Source: Nonlabens sp. MB-3u-79
GTDB taxonomy: Bacteria; Bacteroidota; Bacteroidia; Flavobacteriales; Flavobacteriaceae
DNA length: 64,000 nt
Direction of reading: 5' to 3'
Assembly: GCF_002831625.1 (NCBI RefSeq)
Contig: NZ_CP025116.1
Location: 310,001-374,000, forward strand
Positions 17,001 through 28,000 of the stretch are shown here, piece after piece. The notes under the pieces are model-generated. The model saw only the letters and a list, made by a program, of their open reading frames with translations. It searched no databases and had not been told where the DNA came from. Made by a program: the position numbers and the translations under genes. How positions within the stretch are numbered: the stretch's first letter is position 1; each line of letters opens with the position of its first letter.

Positions 17001-17008
17001 CAAAAATA
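17001..17008 (-). promoter_or_regulatory. Bacteroidota -7 promoter box (TATTTTTG)
   Basis: The minus strand reads TATTTTTG (TAnnTTTG), 25 bases upstream of the DUF4293 ATG. Confidence 0.4.
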
Positions 17009-17288
17009 GAACTTAATACTAAATAAAGTCCCAAATATCAGATCAAATTAATTGGAAATTTCATTTTATGAAGGGATAAAACTCCACCCCAACTTGACTT
17101 CTACGGCGCACTGGATAAATCACTAGGCTTGGACTTTCTACCCCATCAAAAGAATTATAGGCCCTATTTATTATCAAGCATTTTTAAAATGATTTACTAT
17201 AACACGTTAAAAAAACAACACATATTAATTTTTTAATGTATCATTGCAATGCAGATAAGCTAACTCACTCTTTATAGGTTATCTAGCA

Positions 17289-17317
17289 GTTTAAAATTTT
17301 TCTGATAAATTTTAAAC
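17289..17317 (+). promoter_or_regulatory. Inverted repeat in the rho leader
   Basis: GTTTAAAATTT and AAATTTTAAAC form a perfect 11-base inverted repeat with a 7-base loop, 42 bases before the rho ATG. Being AT-rich with no T tract after it, it is unlikely to be a terminator; it could be an operator or a leader hairpin for rho autoregulation. The rest of the 383-base gap (16977-17359) shows no gene; the minus-strand promoter box is listed separately. Confidence 0.45.
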
Positions 17318-17359
17318 TTAAATTTCTCCTGATAACAATTTTACATTTCAATTCTATAC

Positions 17360-19114
17360 ATGTTTCAAATAGCTGATTTAAAATCTAAAAAACTTCCTGA
17401 ATTACAGGATATCGCAAAAGGACTAAATGTTCCGAAATTCAAACAACTGCGAAAACTAGATCTAGTTTACAAAATTCTTGACTTACAAGCTTCCAACCCA
17501 GAAGTAGTTAAAAACTTAGATCCTGAAGTCACCACTCCAGTAGCAATCACTGCTCCTGAAACTTCAGATAACAAAACCAACATTCCTCCTACTAGCGATG
17601 TTCTTAAAAAAGAACCGCAAAAAAGAGAACCAAAACCTAGCAACGAGAAAGCTCCTAGAAGTGAAAGCTCTGGAACAGACGAGACGAGCAAGGATAAAAA
17701 TGACAGAAAACCTCGCGAACCTAGACCGAGGAAAGAAACAAACAAGCCGAATCCGCGTAGACCTCGTAACGAGAAAAACGATACAACTGACAATAAGAAC
17801 GAGAGTAACGAGTCAGAGGATAGTAAAAATGGTAACCGCAAGGATAATCGCAACGATAATAACAGCGATAAAAATGACAGCCGTACGAGCAGCAGCAGCC
17901 GTCAAAAAAATCCGCGAAGTAATAGCAATACCAACCAGAGTAACGTGCCAAAAGGTAATAAGGACACTCGCAATCGTTACCGTGACCCAGATTTTGAATT
18001 TGACGGTATTATAGAAAGTGAAGGTGTTCTAGACATGATGCCAGACGGTTATGGATTCCTACGCAGTAGTGACTATAATTACCTAGCTAGTCCTGATGAC
18101 ATTTATGTATCCCAATCACAAATCAGACTTTTTGGATTAAAAACTGGAGATACGGTTTTAGGAATGGTACGCCCACCTAAAGAAGGAGAAAAATACTTTC
18201 CTTTAATTAAAATATCACAAATCAATGGACTTGATCCTAAGGTAATAAGAGACCGTGTCGCTTTTGAACACTTGACACCTCTTTTTCCAGATGAGAAGTT
18301 TAACCTTGCCGACAGACGCGCTAGTATTTCTACTCGTGTTATGGATCTTTTTGCTCCTATAGGTAAAGGACAACGAGGTATGATTGTCGCACAACCTAAA
18401 ACAGGTAAAACAATGTTGCTCAAGGATATTGCAAATGCTATCGCTGCAAATAATCCTGAAGTGTACCAATTAATCCTTTTGATCGATGAGCGTCCTGAAG
18501 AGGTAACTGACATGCAACGTAACGTTGATGGAGAAGTAATTGCCTCTACATTTGATAAAGAAGCACACGACCATGTAAAAGTGGCTAACATTGTTCTTGA
18601 AAAAGCAAAACGTATGGTAGAATGTGGTCACGATGTAGTGATCTTACTAGATTCTATTACAAGACTTGCGCGTGCCTACAACACGGTACAACCCGCAAGT
18701 GGTAAAGTTCTATCTGGTGGTGTAGATGCAAATGCATTACACAAACCTAAGCGCTTCTTTGGAGCGGCTCGTAACATTGAAGGTGGTGGATCACTATCTA
18801 TCATTGCAACAGCACTAACAGAGACAGGCTCTAAAATGGACGAGGTCATCTTTGAAGAATTCAAAGGAACCGGTAACATGGAATTACAACTGGATAGAAA
18901 CATATCTAACCGTCGGGTATTCCCTGCCATCGACCTTACCTCATCTTCCACACGTCGCGATGACTTATTGCTCGATGAAAAAACGATGAAACACATGTGG
19001 ATTTTACGCAAGTATCTCGCTGATATGAATCCAGTAGAAGCTATGGAGTTTATCTCACAAAAAATGAAGAAAACTCGTAATAACGAGGAGTTCCTTGCTA
19101 CTATGAATGAATAG
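17360..19114 (+). CDS. rho: Transcription termination factor Rho with long disordered insert
   Basis: Hexameric RNA-dependent ATPase/helicase that ends transcription. 584 residues against about 420 in E. coli. The N-terminal helical domain ([20 protein letters not shown], residues 1-45) is followed by about 160 residues of Lys/Asn/Asp/Ser/Arg-rich, low-complexity sequence (about 55-210), then the RNA-binding cold-shock-like domain ('[27 protein letters not shown]') and the ATPase core: Walker [11 protein letters not shown] (near 345), '[11 protein letters not shown]', [15 protein letters not shown], and the R-loop 'SGGVDANAL'. Such inserts are typical of Bacteroidota Rho. Its own gene is followed by an intrinsic terminator. 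Confidence 0.97.
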   Translation: MFQIADLKSKKLPELQDIAKGLNVPKFKQLRKLDLVYKILDLQASNPEVVKNLDPEVTTPVAITAPETSDNKTNIPPTSDVLKKEPQKREPKPSNEKAPRSESSGTDETSKDKNDRKPREPRPRKETNKPNPRRPRNEKNDTTDNKNESNESEDSKNGNRKDNRNDNNSDKNDSRTSSSSRQKNPRSNSNTNQSNVPKGNKDTRNRYRDPDFEFDGIIESEGVLDMMPDGYGFLRSSDYNYLASPDDIYVSQSQIRLFGLKTGDTVLGMVRPPKEGEKYFPLIKISQINGLDPKVIRDRVAFEHLTPLFPDEKFNLADRRASISTRVMDLFAPIGKGQRGMIVAQPKTGKTMLLKDIANAIAANNPEVYQLILLIDERPEEVTDMQRNVDGEVIASTFDKEAHDHVKVANIVLEKAKRMVECGHDVVILLDSITRLARAYNTVQPASGKVLSGGVDANALHKPKRFFGAARNIEGGGSLSIIATALTETGSKMDEVIFEEFKGTGNMELQLDRNISNRRVFPAIDLTSSSTRRDDLLLDEKTMKHMWILRKYLADMNPVEAMEFISQKMKKTRNNEEFLATMNE

Positions 19115-19132
19115 TGCCACAATATAAATGAT

Positions 19133-19170
19133 AATGCCCTGCTTTTTGTGGGGCATTTTTTGTTTTTTTA
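19133..19170 (+). terminator. Rho-independent terminator of rho
   Basis: AATGCCC pairs with GGGCATT around a T-rich loop, followed by TTTTTTGTTTTTTT, starting 19 bases past the rho stop codon. Confidence 0.85.
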
Positions 19171-19368
19171 AGCCTCTTGTTGTTATTAAGTTAGCTCAAG
19201 GCGAAAGCGGAATTACAATAAACTACATAGAAAGCAGTAACTTTACTATCTGATATTAACTAAAACTAAACCAACGTTGATCGCTGCCCACTAAGATTTG
19301 AGATGCATAAAACCTCAGATCACACCATGAGTAAAGCTTCTCATCGTCCTTCTAATACATCGTATCTA

Positions 19369-19959
19369 ATGAAGACTCTTTTTTTATCACTGACCATTGT
19401 TTCTTGCTTTATTACACAAGCTCAAAACCAAGAAACCACAGCTAACACCATAGATGTGCAGTTCAAAAACCTTATTGAAGAATCTAATGATTTCCAAGAG
19501 TACAAGGTCATAGAGCAAGCACAAATCAATCAGCTGCGTAAGAATACCAACGAGCATATTCAAAAATTAAACGAGAACATCTCTTCATTAGAGGCTTCTA
19601 TCACCACTAAAGACAATAAGATTGGATCTCTAGAAAAAGAACTTGCTGAAGCAAATAAGGAGCTTTCCAAGGTAAAAGCAGAGAGAAACTCGATGAATTT
19701 TCTTGGAATCCAAACCAACAAAGGAGTTTACAATACTATTGTATGGGCAATTGTCGGTGTTTTAGGATTCTTATTTGTTTTGATGAGCATGCGATTTAAA
19801 AGTAGTAATGCTACTACAAAAGCAGCAAAAAACGAACTTAAATTAGTAGAAGATGAGCTAGAGGACTTACGTCACAAATCTATAGAAAAAGTGCAAAAAC
19901 TAGGAAGAGAACTCCAAGATGAGCGCAATAAACTCTCCAAACTAAAAGGAGAAAAATAA
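19369..19959 (+). CDS. Secreted/anchored coiled-coil membrane protein
   Basis: I start at the ATG at 19369, where a signal peptide begins (MKTLFLSLTIVSCFITQAQ); two in-frame ATGs upstream (19303, 19327) add polar residues in front of it. The 196-residue product has a periplasmic coiled coil (about residues 50-115, Glu/Lys/Leu/Asn-rich heptads), one membrane helix (about 127-147, 'VWAIVGVLGFLFVLMSMRF') and a second coiled coil of about 45 residues. The layout suggests a scaffold spanning the inner membrane. Homologues in flavobacterial genomes are sometimes labelled tRNA (guanine-N1)-methyltransferase; nothing here supports that label. A strong terminator follows. Confidence 0.78.
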   Translation: MKTLFLSLTIVSCFITQAQNQETTANTIDVQFKNLIEESNDFQEYKVIEQAQINQLRKNTNEHIQKLNENISSLEASITTKDNKIGSLEKELAEANKELSKVKAERNSMNFLGIQTNKGVYNTIVWAIVGVLGFLFVLMSMRFKSSNATTKAAKNELKLVEDELEDLRHKSIEKVQKLGRELQDERNKLSKLKGEK

Positions 19960-19980
19960 TTTGATTACAAAGCATTTGGA

Positions 19981-20015
19981 AAGCGACTATATATTAAATA
20001 CAGTCGCTTTTTTTT
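19981..20015 (+). terminator. Rho-independent terminator
   Basis: AAGCGACT pairs with AGTCGCTT over eight bases around a 13-base loop, followed by TTTTTT, 21 bases after the coiled-coil protein's stop codon. Confidence 0.88.
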
Positions 20016-20379
20016 ATGACATTAATTCTCACTAGTTTGTCTTTGCAATCAGCTAAGCAATACCTCTATTTAAACTTCTTTTTGCAATTCTCTTATCTTA
20101 ACAACCCCACACAAGAAAGTATAGGATTAAGTAAGCAGGCTAAAGGAAGGCGATACACTTCTCCTAAGCAGAGAAGCCCTCATGATGTGCTATCAACTCC
20201 AAATTAAAATTTTATTTAGCAAATCATAGGTCCCGATATTTTTTAAAAGAAAATGAAATCTTATCTACGCAGCTTGCCTGCGTATCATAAGGGATACTAA
20301 TTGTTAAACCTATATCAACTCACAGTTATTTAAGAAGATCAAAAAAGCAGTTTCTTATTTTCTTTTTAAAATAAGGAAT
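20016..20379. other. Intergenic stretch, no supported gene
   Basis: 364 AT-rich bases before the DUF2383-like gene. A 63-codon frame begins inside the preceding terminator tail and encodes unremarkable sequence; I do not call it. No TAnnTTTG box or notable repeat is visible near the following ATG. Confidence 0.5.
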
Positions 20380-20841
20380 ATGACAACTGTAAAAACTAAA
20401 AAATACCTCAACGCCTTATTAGAGAAAACCTACGATGCACAACGTGGCTACTCAAATGCTGCCGAAGTAACTAACCACGTACAATTAAAAAGATGGCTCG
20501 CACAACAAGGGGTAAGACGTACTGAATTTGCTGCCGTGCTCACCGGAGAAATGAAAAGAATCAACAAAACACCCGAATTGGACGGTTCTTTCACTGGAGA
20601 TATGCATAGAGGATGGATGAATATCAAAGTTGCCTTAAGTTTACATAAAGACGAGTCTATTTTAGAAGAGTGTCTCACTGGAGAAAAATATGCCTTTCAA
20701 GAATACGGTAAAGTTTTAGAAAACAAAGACGAATTACCTCCTAGCGTTGTTTCCATACTTCAATCACAAAAAGATGAAATACAATCTACAGTAAATGAAA
20801 TCATGTCTTTAGAAGATGTAGCGCATAAGCAACATCTGTAA
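20380..20841 (+). CDS. PA2169/DUF2383-type four-helix-bundle protein
   Basis: A 153-residue all-helical soluble protein of the PA2169 family, a ferritin-like four-helix bundle often linked to stress. Features: 'LNALLEKTYDAQRGYSNAAE' at the N-terminus, then FAAVLTGEMKRIN, MHRGWMNIKVAL and 'ILEECLTGEKYAFQEYGKVL', with regularly placed Glu/Tyr residues. Metal binding is not established from this sequence. Monocistronic. The role is uncertain beyond a stress-protein guess. Confidence 0.8.
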   Translation: MTTVKTKKYLNALLEKTYDAQRGYSNAAEVTNHVQLKRWLAQQGVRRTEFAAVLTGEMKRINKTPELDGSFTGDMHRGWMNIKVALSLHKDESILEECLTGEKYAFQEYGKVLENKDELPPSVVSILQSQKDEIQSTVNEIMSLEDVAHKQHL

Positions 20842-20969
20842 AATTACCCTAGACAAAACTACTACACCAGCGATTTTTTCATGCCTCATTATACCGTTTT
20901 AACATATTTTAACATTTACTGGTTTAATACAATAAGTAACTTGTGTTTTAAACCCAAATCATAGTATTC

Positions 20970-23807
20970 ATGAATTTAGTTAAGTTTCTAGCATCGGCGG
21001 TTGTAGTAATCGCTTTTATCTCTTGTAACAATGATTCACAAGAAACGCAAACAGGTAAAAACAGCTTCACCACTGAAATCTCAATACCATTTGAGAAACA
21101 TACCTTAGATAATGGTTTAACAGTTCTTTTTCACGAAGACAAATCAGACCCCGTTGTTGCTGTAGCCCTAACTGCTCATGTAGGAAGTGCAAGGGAAAAA
21201 GAAGGTAAAACTGGTTTTGCACATCTTTTTGAACATCTATTATTCTTAGAGTCAGAAAACTTAGGCAAAGGCGGTCTCGATGCTATGAGCGCAAGAATAG
21301 GTGGCGCCGGCGCAAATGGATCTACCAGCCGCGATGTAACTAATTATTACCAAACTGTTCCTAAAGATGCTTTAGAAAAAATGATCTGGGCCGAAGCAGA
21401 TAAATTAGGTTACTTTATAAATACCGTGACTGATCCAGTTCTTGCAAAGGAAAAACAAGTCGTAAAAAATGAAAAAAGACAAAGCGTAGACAACAACGCT
21501 TACGGTCATGAATCTTACGTAGTAGGTAAAAACCTATATCCTGAAGGACATCCATACAATTGGCAAGTGATAGGTTCTTTAGACGATTTACAAAACGCAT
21601 CTCTTCAAGATGTAAAGGATTTTTATAATGACTGGTACACGCCTAACAATGCTGTTCTTACAATCGCAGGAGATTTTGATAAAGATCAAGCTTTAAAATG
21701 GGTAGAAAAGTATTTTGGCGAAATTAAAAGAGGTAAAGAAGTAGAAAAAACTAAAGTTGCACCCGTACAACTCGTTAGCAACAAGAATCTTTACTACGAA
21801 GATAATTTTGCGCAAACGCCTCGTCTAGGAATGACCTGGCCTACAGTTCCTAATTACCACAAAGATTCTTATGCACTAAAAGTGTTAGGGACTTATTTAT
21901 CTAACGGTAAAAAAGCGCCTTTGAATGAAGTAGTTGTTGAAGGGGATCAAGTGGCAGACCAAGCTTATGCCTATAATTATACATCAGAGCTTGCTGGCCA
22001 ATTTAGTGTTGTTGCAAGAGCATATGATGGCGTTGATCTCGACAGTGTTTTGACCAGCGTAACTAAAGCAATGGCCCTATTTGAAAAAAATGGTATATCA
22101 CAAAATGATTTGGACCGTATTAAAACTGGGGAAGAAACTGATTTTTACCAAGGGCTCTCCAGTGTGTTAGGGAAAGGTTTTCAATTGACTCAATATCAAA
22201 TTCTCGCTGGTGATGCAGGATTTTTAACTGAGGATGTGAAAAATATGCAAGCAGTTACAGTAGAAGATGTCAAAAATGTTTATAAAAAATATATCAAAGG
22301 ACAGCACTATGTGATGACCAGCTTTGTACCTAAAGGCAGTACTGCTCTAGCGGTAAGAGGTGCTCAAATGGCTCAAGTAATAGAAGAGCAAATCGTAGAA
22401 GGTGCAGAAGAATCTTTTGATGCAAGCATCGCAGCCGAATATGAACCTACACCATCCAGTTTTGATAGAACAATAGAACCCGCATACGGCTCCACACCTA
22501 CTCTAGCCATTCCTAAAGTATACCGAGAAAAATTAAGCTCAGGTATTAAAGTATTGGGAATTGAAGACAATGAAGTGCCTTTGGTACAATTACAATTGGA
22601 GATCAAAGGCGGTATGCTATTAGAAAGCACCGACAAAATAGGTGTATCTGGAATGCTAGCTGATTTAATGAATAAGGGAACAGTAACAAAAACACCTGCT
22701 GAATTAGAAGATGCCATCGACCAGTTAGGAGCCTCTATTAATGTAAGGTCAAGTAATCAAAGTATTTCTGTTAGTGCCAGTTCTTTATCTCGTAATTATG
22801 AGGAAGTGATGAAACTTGTAAATGAAGTATTGTTAGAACCTCGTTGGGATGAAGTTGAATTTGATTTGATCAAACAACAAACTTTGAGTCAGATCCAACA
22901 ACAAAAAGCAAGTCCTAGAGCTATAGCTGGGAATCAATTTGATAAGCTTGTTTATGGAAAAGACCACATCTTAGCTCAAAATAATTTAGGAACTGCAGAA
23001 AGCGTTGAAAAGATTACTATTGAGGACCTCAAATCCTATTATAACAATTATATCACGCCACAGCTAACAAGTTTCAAAGTAGTGGGAGACATCACAAAAG
23101 GAGATGTGACTTCATCTCTTCAAACATTAAATGAAAAATGGGCTAAAAAGGATGTCCATATTCCTGAAATAGCTCCCATACAAACACCTGTTTCCTCTAA
23201 GGTTTATTTCTATGATGTTCCTAATGCCAAGCAATCCATATTGAGTTTTGGCCATTCAAGTATTCCATCGACCCATCAGGACTATTATAAAGTAGAGGTG
23301 TTGAATTATCGTCTAGGCGGTGGTGGCTTTGCTTCACAATTGACACAAGAATTGCGTGAGGGAAAAGGATATACTTACGGAATAAGATCCGAGTATAGCG
23401 GCTCTCCTATTGCCGGTGTATTTAATATAAGTAGTGGCGTACGCTCTAACGTAACCTATGAATCTACTGCTTTAGTAAAAGAAATTCTTTCTAATTATGG
23501 AGCTAACTTTACACAAGAAGATCTAGAAATTACTAAAAGCTATATGATCAAATCTAGCGCAAGAGCCTTTGAATCTCAAGGAGCTAAATTAAGAATGCTT
23601 TCTAACATTGAAGAAGATCAACTACCGGCAGATTATGCATTAAGAAGACAGGAAGTAGTTAAAACCCTGAATTTGGAAGACATCAAAAATCTGGCTCAAG
23701 AGTATATACATCCCGAACAAATGATTTACTTGATTGTAGGAGATAAAGCAACACAATTTGATAAACTAGAAAAATTAGGTTTTGGAAAACCTATTTTACT
23801 GAATTAA
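20970..23807 (+). CDS. M16 family zinc peptidase, lipoprotein, double domain
   Basis: A 945-residue insulinase-like protein with a lipoprotein signal (lipobox FISC, Cys19), so probably periplasmic or outer-membrane anchored. The first M16 domain has the inverted zinc motif H85-L-F-E88-H89 and the downstream 'VVKNEKRQSVDN' region that supplies the third ligand. The second half (from about residue 525) repeats the fold ('SSGIKVLGIEDNEVPLVQLQLEIKGG') without HxxEH and would be the inactive partner domain. Both halves on one chain match the dimer-in-one architecture of PqqL-like bacterial M16 enzymes. Likely degrades peptides in the periplasm. Monocistronic with its own terminator. Confidence 0.92.
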   Translation: MNLVKFLASAVVVIAFISCNNDSQETQTGKNSFTTEISIPFEKHTLDNGLTVLFHEDKSDPVVAVALTAHVGSAREKEGKTGFAHLFEHLLFLESENLGKGGLDAMSARIGGAGANGSTSRDVTNYYQTVPKDALEKMIWAEADKLGYFINTVTDPVLAKEKQVVKNEKRQSVDNNAYGHESYVVGKNLYPEGHPYNWQVIGSLDDLQNASLQDVKDFYNDWYTPNNAVLTIAGDFDKDQALKWVEKYFGEIKRGKEVEKTKVAPVQLVSNKNLYYEDNFAQTPRLGMTWPTVPNYHKDSYALKVLGTYLSNGKKAPLNEVVVEGDQVADQAYAYNYTSELAGQFSVVARAYDGVDLDSVLTSVTKAMALFEKNGISQNDLDRIKTGEETDFYQGLSSVLGKGFQLTQYQILAGDAGFLTEDVKNMQAVTVEDVKNVYKKYIKGQHYVMTSFVPKGSTALAVRGAQMAQVIEEQIVEGAEESFDASIAAEYEPTPSSFDRTIEPAYGSTPTLAIPKVYREKLSSGIKVLGIEDNEVPLVQLQLEIKGGMLLESTDKIGVSGMLADLMNKGTVTKTPAELEDAIDQLGASINVRSSNQSISVSASSLSRNYEEVMKLVNEVLLEPRWDEVEFDLIKQQTLSQIQQQKASPRAIAGNQFDKLVYGKDHILAQNNLGTAESVEKITIEDLKSYYNNYITPQLTSFKVVGDITKGDVTSSLQTLNEKWAKKDVHIPEIAPIQTPVSSKVYFYDVPNAKQSILSFGHSSIPSTHQDYYKVEVLNYRLGGGGFASQLTQELREGKGYTYGIRSEYSGSPIAGVFNISSGVRSNVTYESTALVKEILSNYGANFTQEDLEITKSYMIKSSARAFESQGAKLRMLSNIEEDQLPADYALRRQEVVKTLNLEDIKNLAQEYIHPEQMIYLIVGDKATQFDKLEKLGFGKPILLN

Positions 23808-23827
23808 AAGATAATATTTAGCATAAA

Positions 23828-23862
23828 AAAAATGGCTTTCCTTTAAAAGAAAGCCATTTTTA
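23828..23862. terminator. Bidirectional terminator between convergent genes
   Basis: AAATGGCTTTC pairs with GAAAGCCATTT around an eight-base loop, with A-runs before and T-runs after, so it serves both the M16 gene (plus) and the fasciclin gene (minus). Confidence 0.88.
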
Positions 23863-23878
23863 ATTTAGAATTTTCTAA

Positions 23879-24541
23879 TTATTTAGAAGGTAGTAATACT
23901 TTGTCTATTACATGTACTACTCCGTTAGACTGTTTTACATCAGCTATTGCAACTGTTGCTGTTGCCCCTGTAGCGTCTTTGATCATTACTTTTCCATCAA
24001 CTAGCATTGCAGTTAAGGTTGCTCCATTTACTGTAGCAAAAGTTGTTTTCCCTTTTCCTTCTTCGATCATTTTTAAAAGATCTCCAGCCATTATATTTCC
24101 AGAAACCACATGATAAGTAAGTATACCGCTTAAAGTTGCTTTATTTTCAGGTTTTAGAAGTGTTTCCACTGTTCCTTCTGGTAGCGCACTAAAGGCATCA
24201 TTTGTTGGAGCAAAAACCGTAAATGGTCCTTCACTACTTAAAGTCTCTACTAATCCAGCGGCTTGGACTGCTGCTACTAATGTAGAAAGATCTTTACTTG
24301 TTGATGCGTTTTCTACGATAGTCATATCAGGATACATCATAGCACCATTAATATTTATTGCCGTAGCATCTCTTTTCACTTTCTCCTCTTCCAGCATCTT
24401 CAAAGAATCAGCTTCTTTCTCAGCCATTTCTTGTTCCATTTTCATTTTTTCAGCTTCCATTTCAGCAGCTTCATCTTTACATGACACCATTAATAAGGAT
24501 GCGGTCATAGCAATTATTCCGATTGATTTGATAAATTTCAT
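23879..24541 (-). CDS. Fasciclin (FAS1) domain lipoprotein
   Basis: A 220-residue lipoprotein (lipobox MVSC, Cys21) with a charged Glu/Lys/Met-rich coiled stretch (about residues 24-60) and one FAS1 domain (about 75-218). Both FAS1 signatures are visible: H1 'GPFTVFAPTNDAFSALPEG' and H2 near the end, GVVHVIDKVLLP. FAS1 domains mediate cell adhesion or surface association; this protein is probably exposed on the outer membrane. It converges on the M16 gene with a shared terminator. Confidence 0.9.
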   Translation of the reverse strand: MKFIKSIGIIAMTASLLMVSCKDEAAEMEAEKMKMEQEMAEKEADSLKMLEEEKVKRDATAININGAMMYPDMTIVENASTSKDLSTLVAAVQAAGLVETLSSEGPFTVFAPTNDAFSALPEGTVETLLKPENKATLSGILTYHVVSGNIMAGDLLKMIEEGKGKTTFATVNGATLTAMLVDGKVMIKDATGATATVAIADVKQSNGVVHVIDKVLLPSK

Positions 24542-25020
24542 AATATTATATTTATTTAATTGACTCTAAATTAACGAAATAGAAATGATTAAAAAGCCAA
24601 AGTAATATTACTTTATCAATTGATTATAATAAGATTAACAGTATATAAACGAGTTCTGTAAAAACAGCCTTAAGAGTTGAACAAAAAAGCCGATAAGATG
24701 AATACAGACCTTTTATTTGTAAAGTAGTCCTAATTAAAAATAATCAACAACTCCCTAATTTCTTCTTTTAATTAATTGACCATGTTAGATTTGCCAGACC
24801 ACTTTAAAGAGAGGTCTGTTTTTAAGTAGTCTATAACTCACCTTTGTTTATTGATAATTCTACTGGCCTATTCATTATGTATATCGCTCTTTTAAGATGT
24901 CTGCAGATATAGAATAATATATCATCGATTACTATGGTTTTATGATGCGAAAAAATAAAATAAATGTTTTTTAAAGCTTAATATCATATATTACACCTTT
25001 TTTAAATCTAACCTGACGTT
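24542..25020. other. Intergenic region with an unexplained terminator-like hairpin
   Basis: 479 AT-rich bases between two divergent genes, presumably holding both promoters. At 24795-24823 CAGACC pairs with GGTCTG around a loop containing CTTTAAAG, followed by TTTTT on the plus strand. No plus-strand gene precedes it within nearly 1 kb (the M16 gene already has a terminator), so it may end a short RNA or act as a leader attenuator for the protease gene. Confidence 0.5.
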
Positions 25021-28000
25021 ATGCCTTCGAAAGCTCTAATTGCCTTATCCATCTTTTTATTTCCCATTGTACTATTTGCACAAAAAAATAATTTTTGGGA
25101 AATGACCGATATCAATGATCTAAAAAAAGAAGGTGTCATTGAATATTCAGCTAGCGTAGAAAATCCTATTTATTTCAAATTAGACAAGGCTTTAATGTCG
25201 GCATATCTATCAAATGCCCCAGATCGATACAATCAATCAAAATCTACGGTTTTAATTAGTATTCCAAATCCTGATGGTAAGTTTGATACGTTTAGAATTT
25301 TTGCTGCCCAAACTATGGCCCCTGAATTAGCAAAAAAATATTCAGAAATAAAAAGTTATGTTGGTTACAATATATCCAATAAATCACATGCAGCAAGAAT
25401 AACCATCACTCCACAAGGATTTTATGCGACAACTGTGGGTTCTGAACACCGGACAACCCTCATCAATCCTTATCTGAAAAATTCCAACCAGTATATAGTT
25501 TTTAGTAGTAAAGATGCTGTATTGAAAGAAAAGGCAGCTTTTGAATGCCAAGTAGAAGGTCTTTCTAAAAATACTATTGAAAAACCTAGCTCTGCTAACG
25601 CAAAATTTATAAACGATGGAAAATTAAGAAAGTTTAGATTTGCAGTAGCCACCACTGTAGAATATTCAGATTATCAAATCTTACAAGCAGGTTTAACAGC
25701 AGGGAGCACAGATGCGGCAGCTAGGAATGCAGTTCAAGCTGCAATTGTGGTATCCATTGATCGAGTTAACCAGATCTTTGAAAGAGATTTAGGCATAACA
25801 CTAGAGTTAATTGCAAATAATGACCAACTTATCTCTCTTGGCAGTGCAGCTTCTGACCCTTATACTAACAGTAGTTTAAGTACTTTGCTTGATGAGAATA
25901 AAACAAATATTGATACTGTAATTGGTTTAACCAATTATGATATTGGTCACATCCTTTGTACGACAGGAGGCGGCCTTGCTCAGACACCTGCTGCTTGCCT
26001 TAGTGGAAAAGCTAGAGGTGCTACTGGTCTTTCAACTCCGGTTGGTGAATATTTTAACATAAGCATACTTTCTCACGAATTAGGGCATCAGTTTGGGGCC
26101 AATCATACACAAAATAATAATGTCAATCGAAACAACAATACAGCTGTTGAGCCTGGTTCTGGAAGTACTATCATGAGCTATGCAGGTGTCGCTGCTCCAA
26201 ATGTTCAAGGTCAAAGTGATGCTATGTTTCATTACATCAGCATTAATGAGATAAGTAATAGATTTGGAGGTTCTACTGGTATCTGTGCACAAGAAGTCAC
26301 TATAGCTAATCAAGCCCCATTAGTGCAAGCTTTACCTAATTACACTATTCCTAAAAGCACCCCTTTTGCACTTGAAGCAGTAGCTTCTGATGCCAATGGG
26401 GATGCGTTAACCTATAGCTGGGATCAGATAGACAATGAAATTGCACCAATGCCACCAGTATCTACTTCCTCTGGGGGGCCTAGTTTTAGAACCTTTCTAC
26501 CTTCCAACAGTCCTATTCGTTATTTCCCTGCTATGAGCACTTTGCTAACCAACTCTTATTCAAACACTTGGGAAGTTTTACCAAGTGTTGCTAGATCTTT
26601 AAATTTCGGAGTTATTGTAAGAGATAACAATGCTTTAGGAGGACAAGTTTCACATCAAACCACTACACTTTCAGTTGATGATACAGCAGGACCATTTAGA
26701 GTAACTTCTCAAAGTGCAACAGGTGACGCTTGGATTGCTAATAGCACAAAAACCGTTACTTGGGATGTAGCTAATACCGATGATCCAGCTGGCATTAATG
26801 CTCAAAATGTAGATATTTTACTTTCTACAGATGCAGGACAAACCTACACCACTCTTTTGATTGGCAATACACCAAATGATGGTAGTCAAGATATTACTGT
26901 TCCAGATGTAGTTTCAACAAGTGCTCGGCTTATGGTTAAAGCTTCTGATAACATCTTTTTTGATATTAACTCAGAATCTTTTAGTATAGGTACAGAGTTA
27001 GAACTTGATTATTGTAATGCTAGGGCAACTCAAGTAGCTCCTACCGCCACTTATACAAATATAAATAGAGTTGTTTTTAACACGATTAATAATGGTCCAA
27101 CTGGACATTCGGGATATTCTGATTTTACAAATTTATATACTCCTGTATCGAGAGGTAATAGTTACCCTATTGAAGTAAGTGAAAATCCAGGACCATACAG
27201 TAGCGATCGCTTATTAGTTTGGATTGATTTTAATAAAGATGGTGTTTTTGCAGACCCTGGAGAGAAAGTTTTAGACACCTCTGGTAATAATTTCGGGGGT
27301 AGTTTTGGCACTTTTGGAGGAAATATAAACATACCTACTAATGCATCTCTAGGTAAAACAAGAATGCGAATTCGTATGAATAATACAGCAGGTACATCCA
27401 ATATTACACCTTGCGGTAATAGTACTCTCGGAGAGGTAGAAGATTACACCGTGGTCATTTATGACGACTATGTGTATTACGATAATGCTTGGACGCCTAC
27501 TAACCCTAGCGGGGTATCCACTGCTACAGACAACGTGCTCGTAGTAAATGGCTCACCTACCCTAACAGGAACAACAACAAGTAATACACTCACCATATTA
27601 CCTTTTAAGACCTTAAATATAGAAGGAGTTTTGGATGTCAATGGTGATATCGATAATGATGGTCAACTCATTTTCAAAAGCAACGCTACTTCGACTGGTC
27701 AGTTGGATACGTTTACAGGAACAATTTCTGGCACAGGCAATGTCACTGTGGAGCGCTTTATACCTGCTGGAGACAATAATAAACGAGCATTTCGATTGCT
27801 AACTTCGACCGTATCTTCCAGTAATTCCATTAAAATGAACTGGCAAGAAGGAGAAAACAACACTTCTGCTACTAACTTGAATCCGAATCCAGGCTATGGA
27901 ACACAAATCTCTGGCTCCATTACAGGAGCAAATGGTTTTGACGCTACCGGCTCTGGAAATCCATCATTATTTACATTTGACCCTATTGGACAAACTTGGG

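Noticed and set aside
17467..18014. Open frames on both strands in the low-complexity part of rho
   Set aside because: The A/C-rich insert of rho has few stops in other frames; the peptides are extremely biased and unsupported.
19190..19212. Half-site GGCGAAAGCGG after rho
   Set aside because: The left half reads CTCAAG instead of CTTTCG; not counted as a copy.
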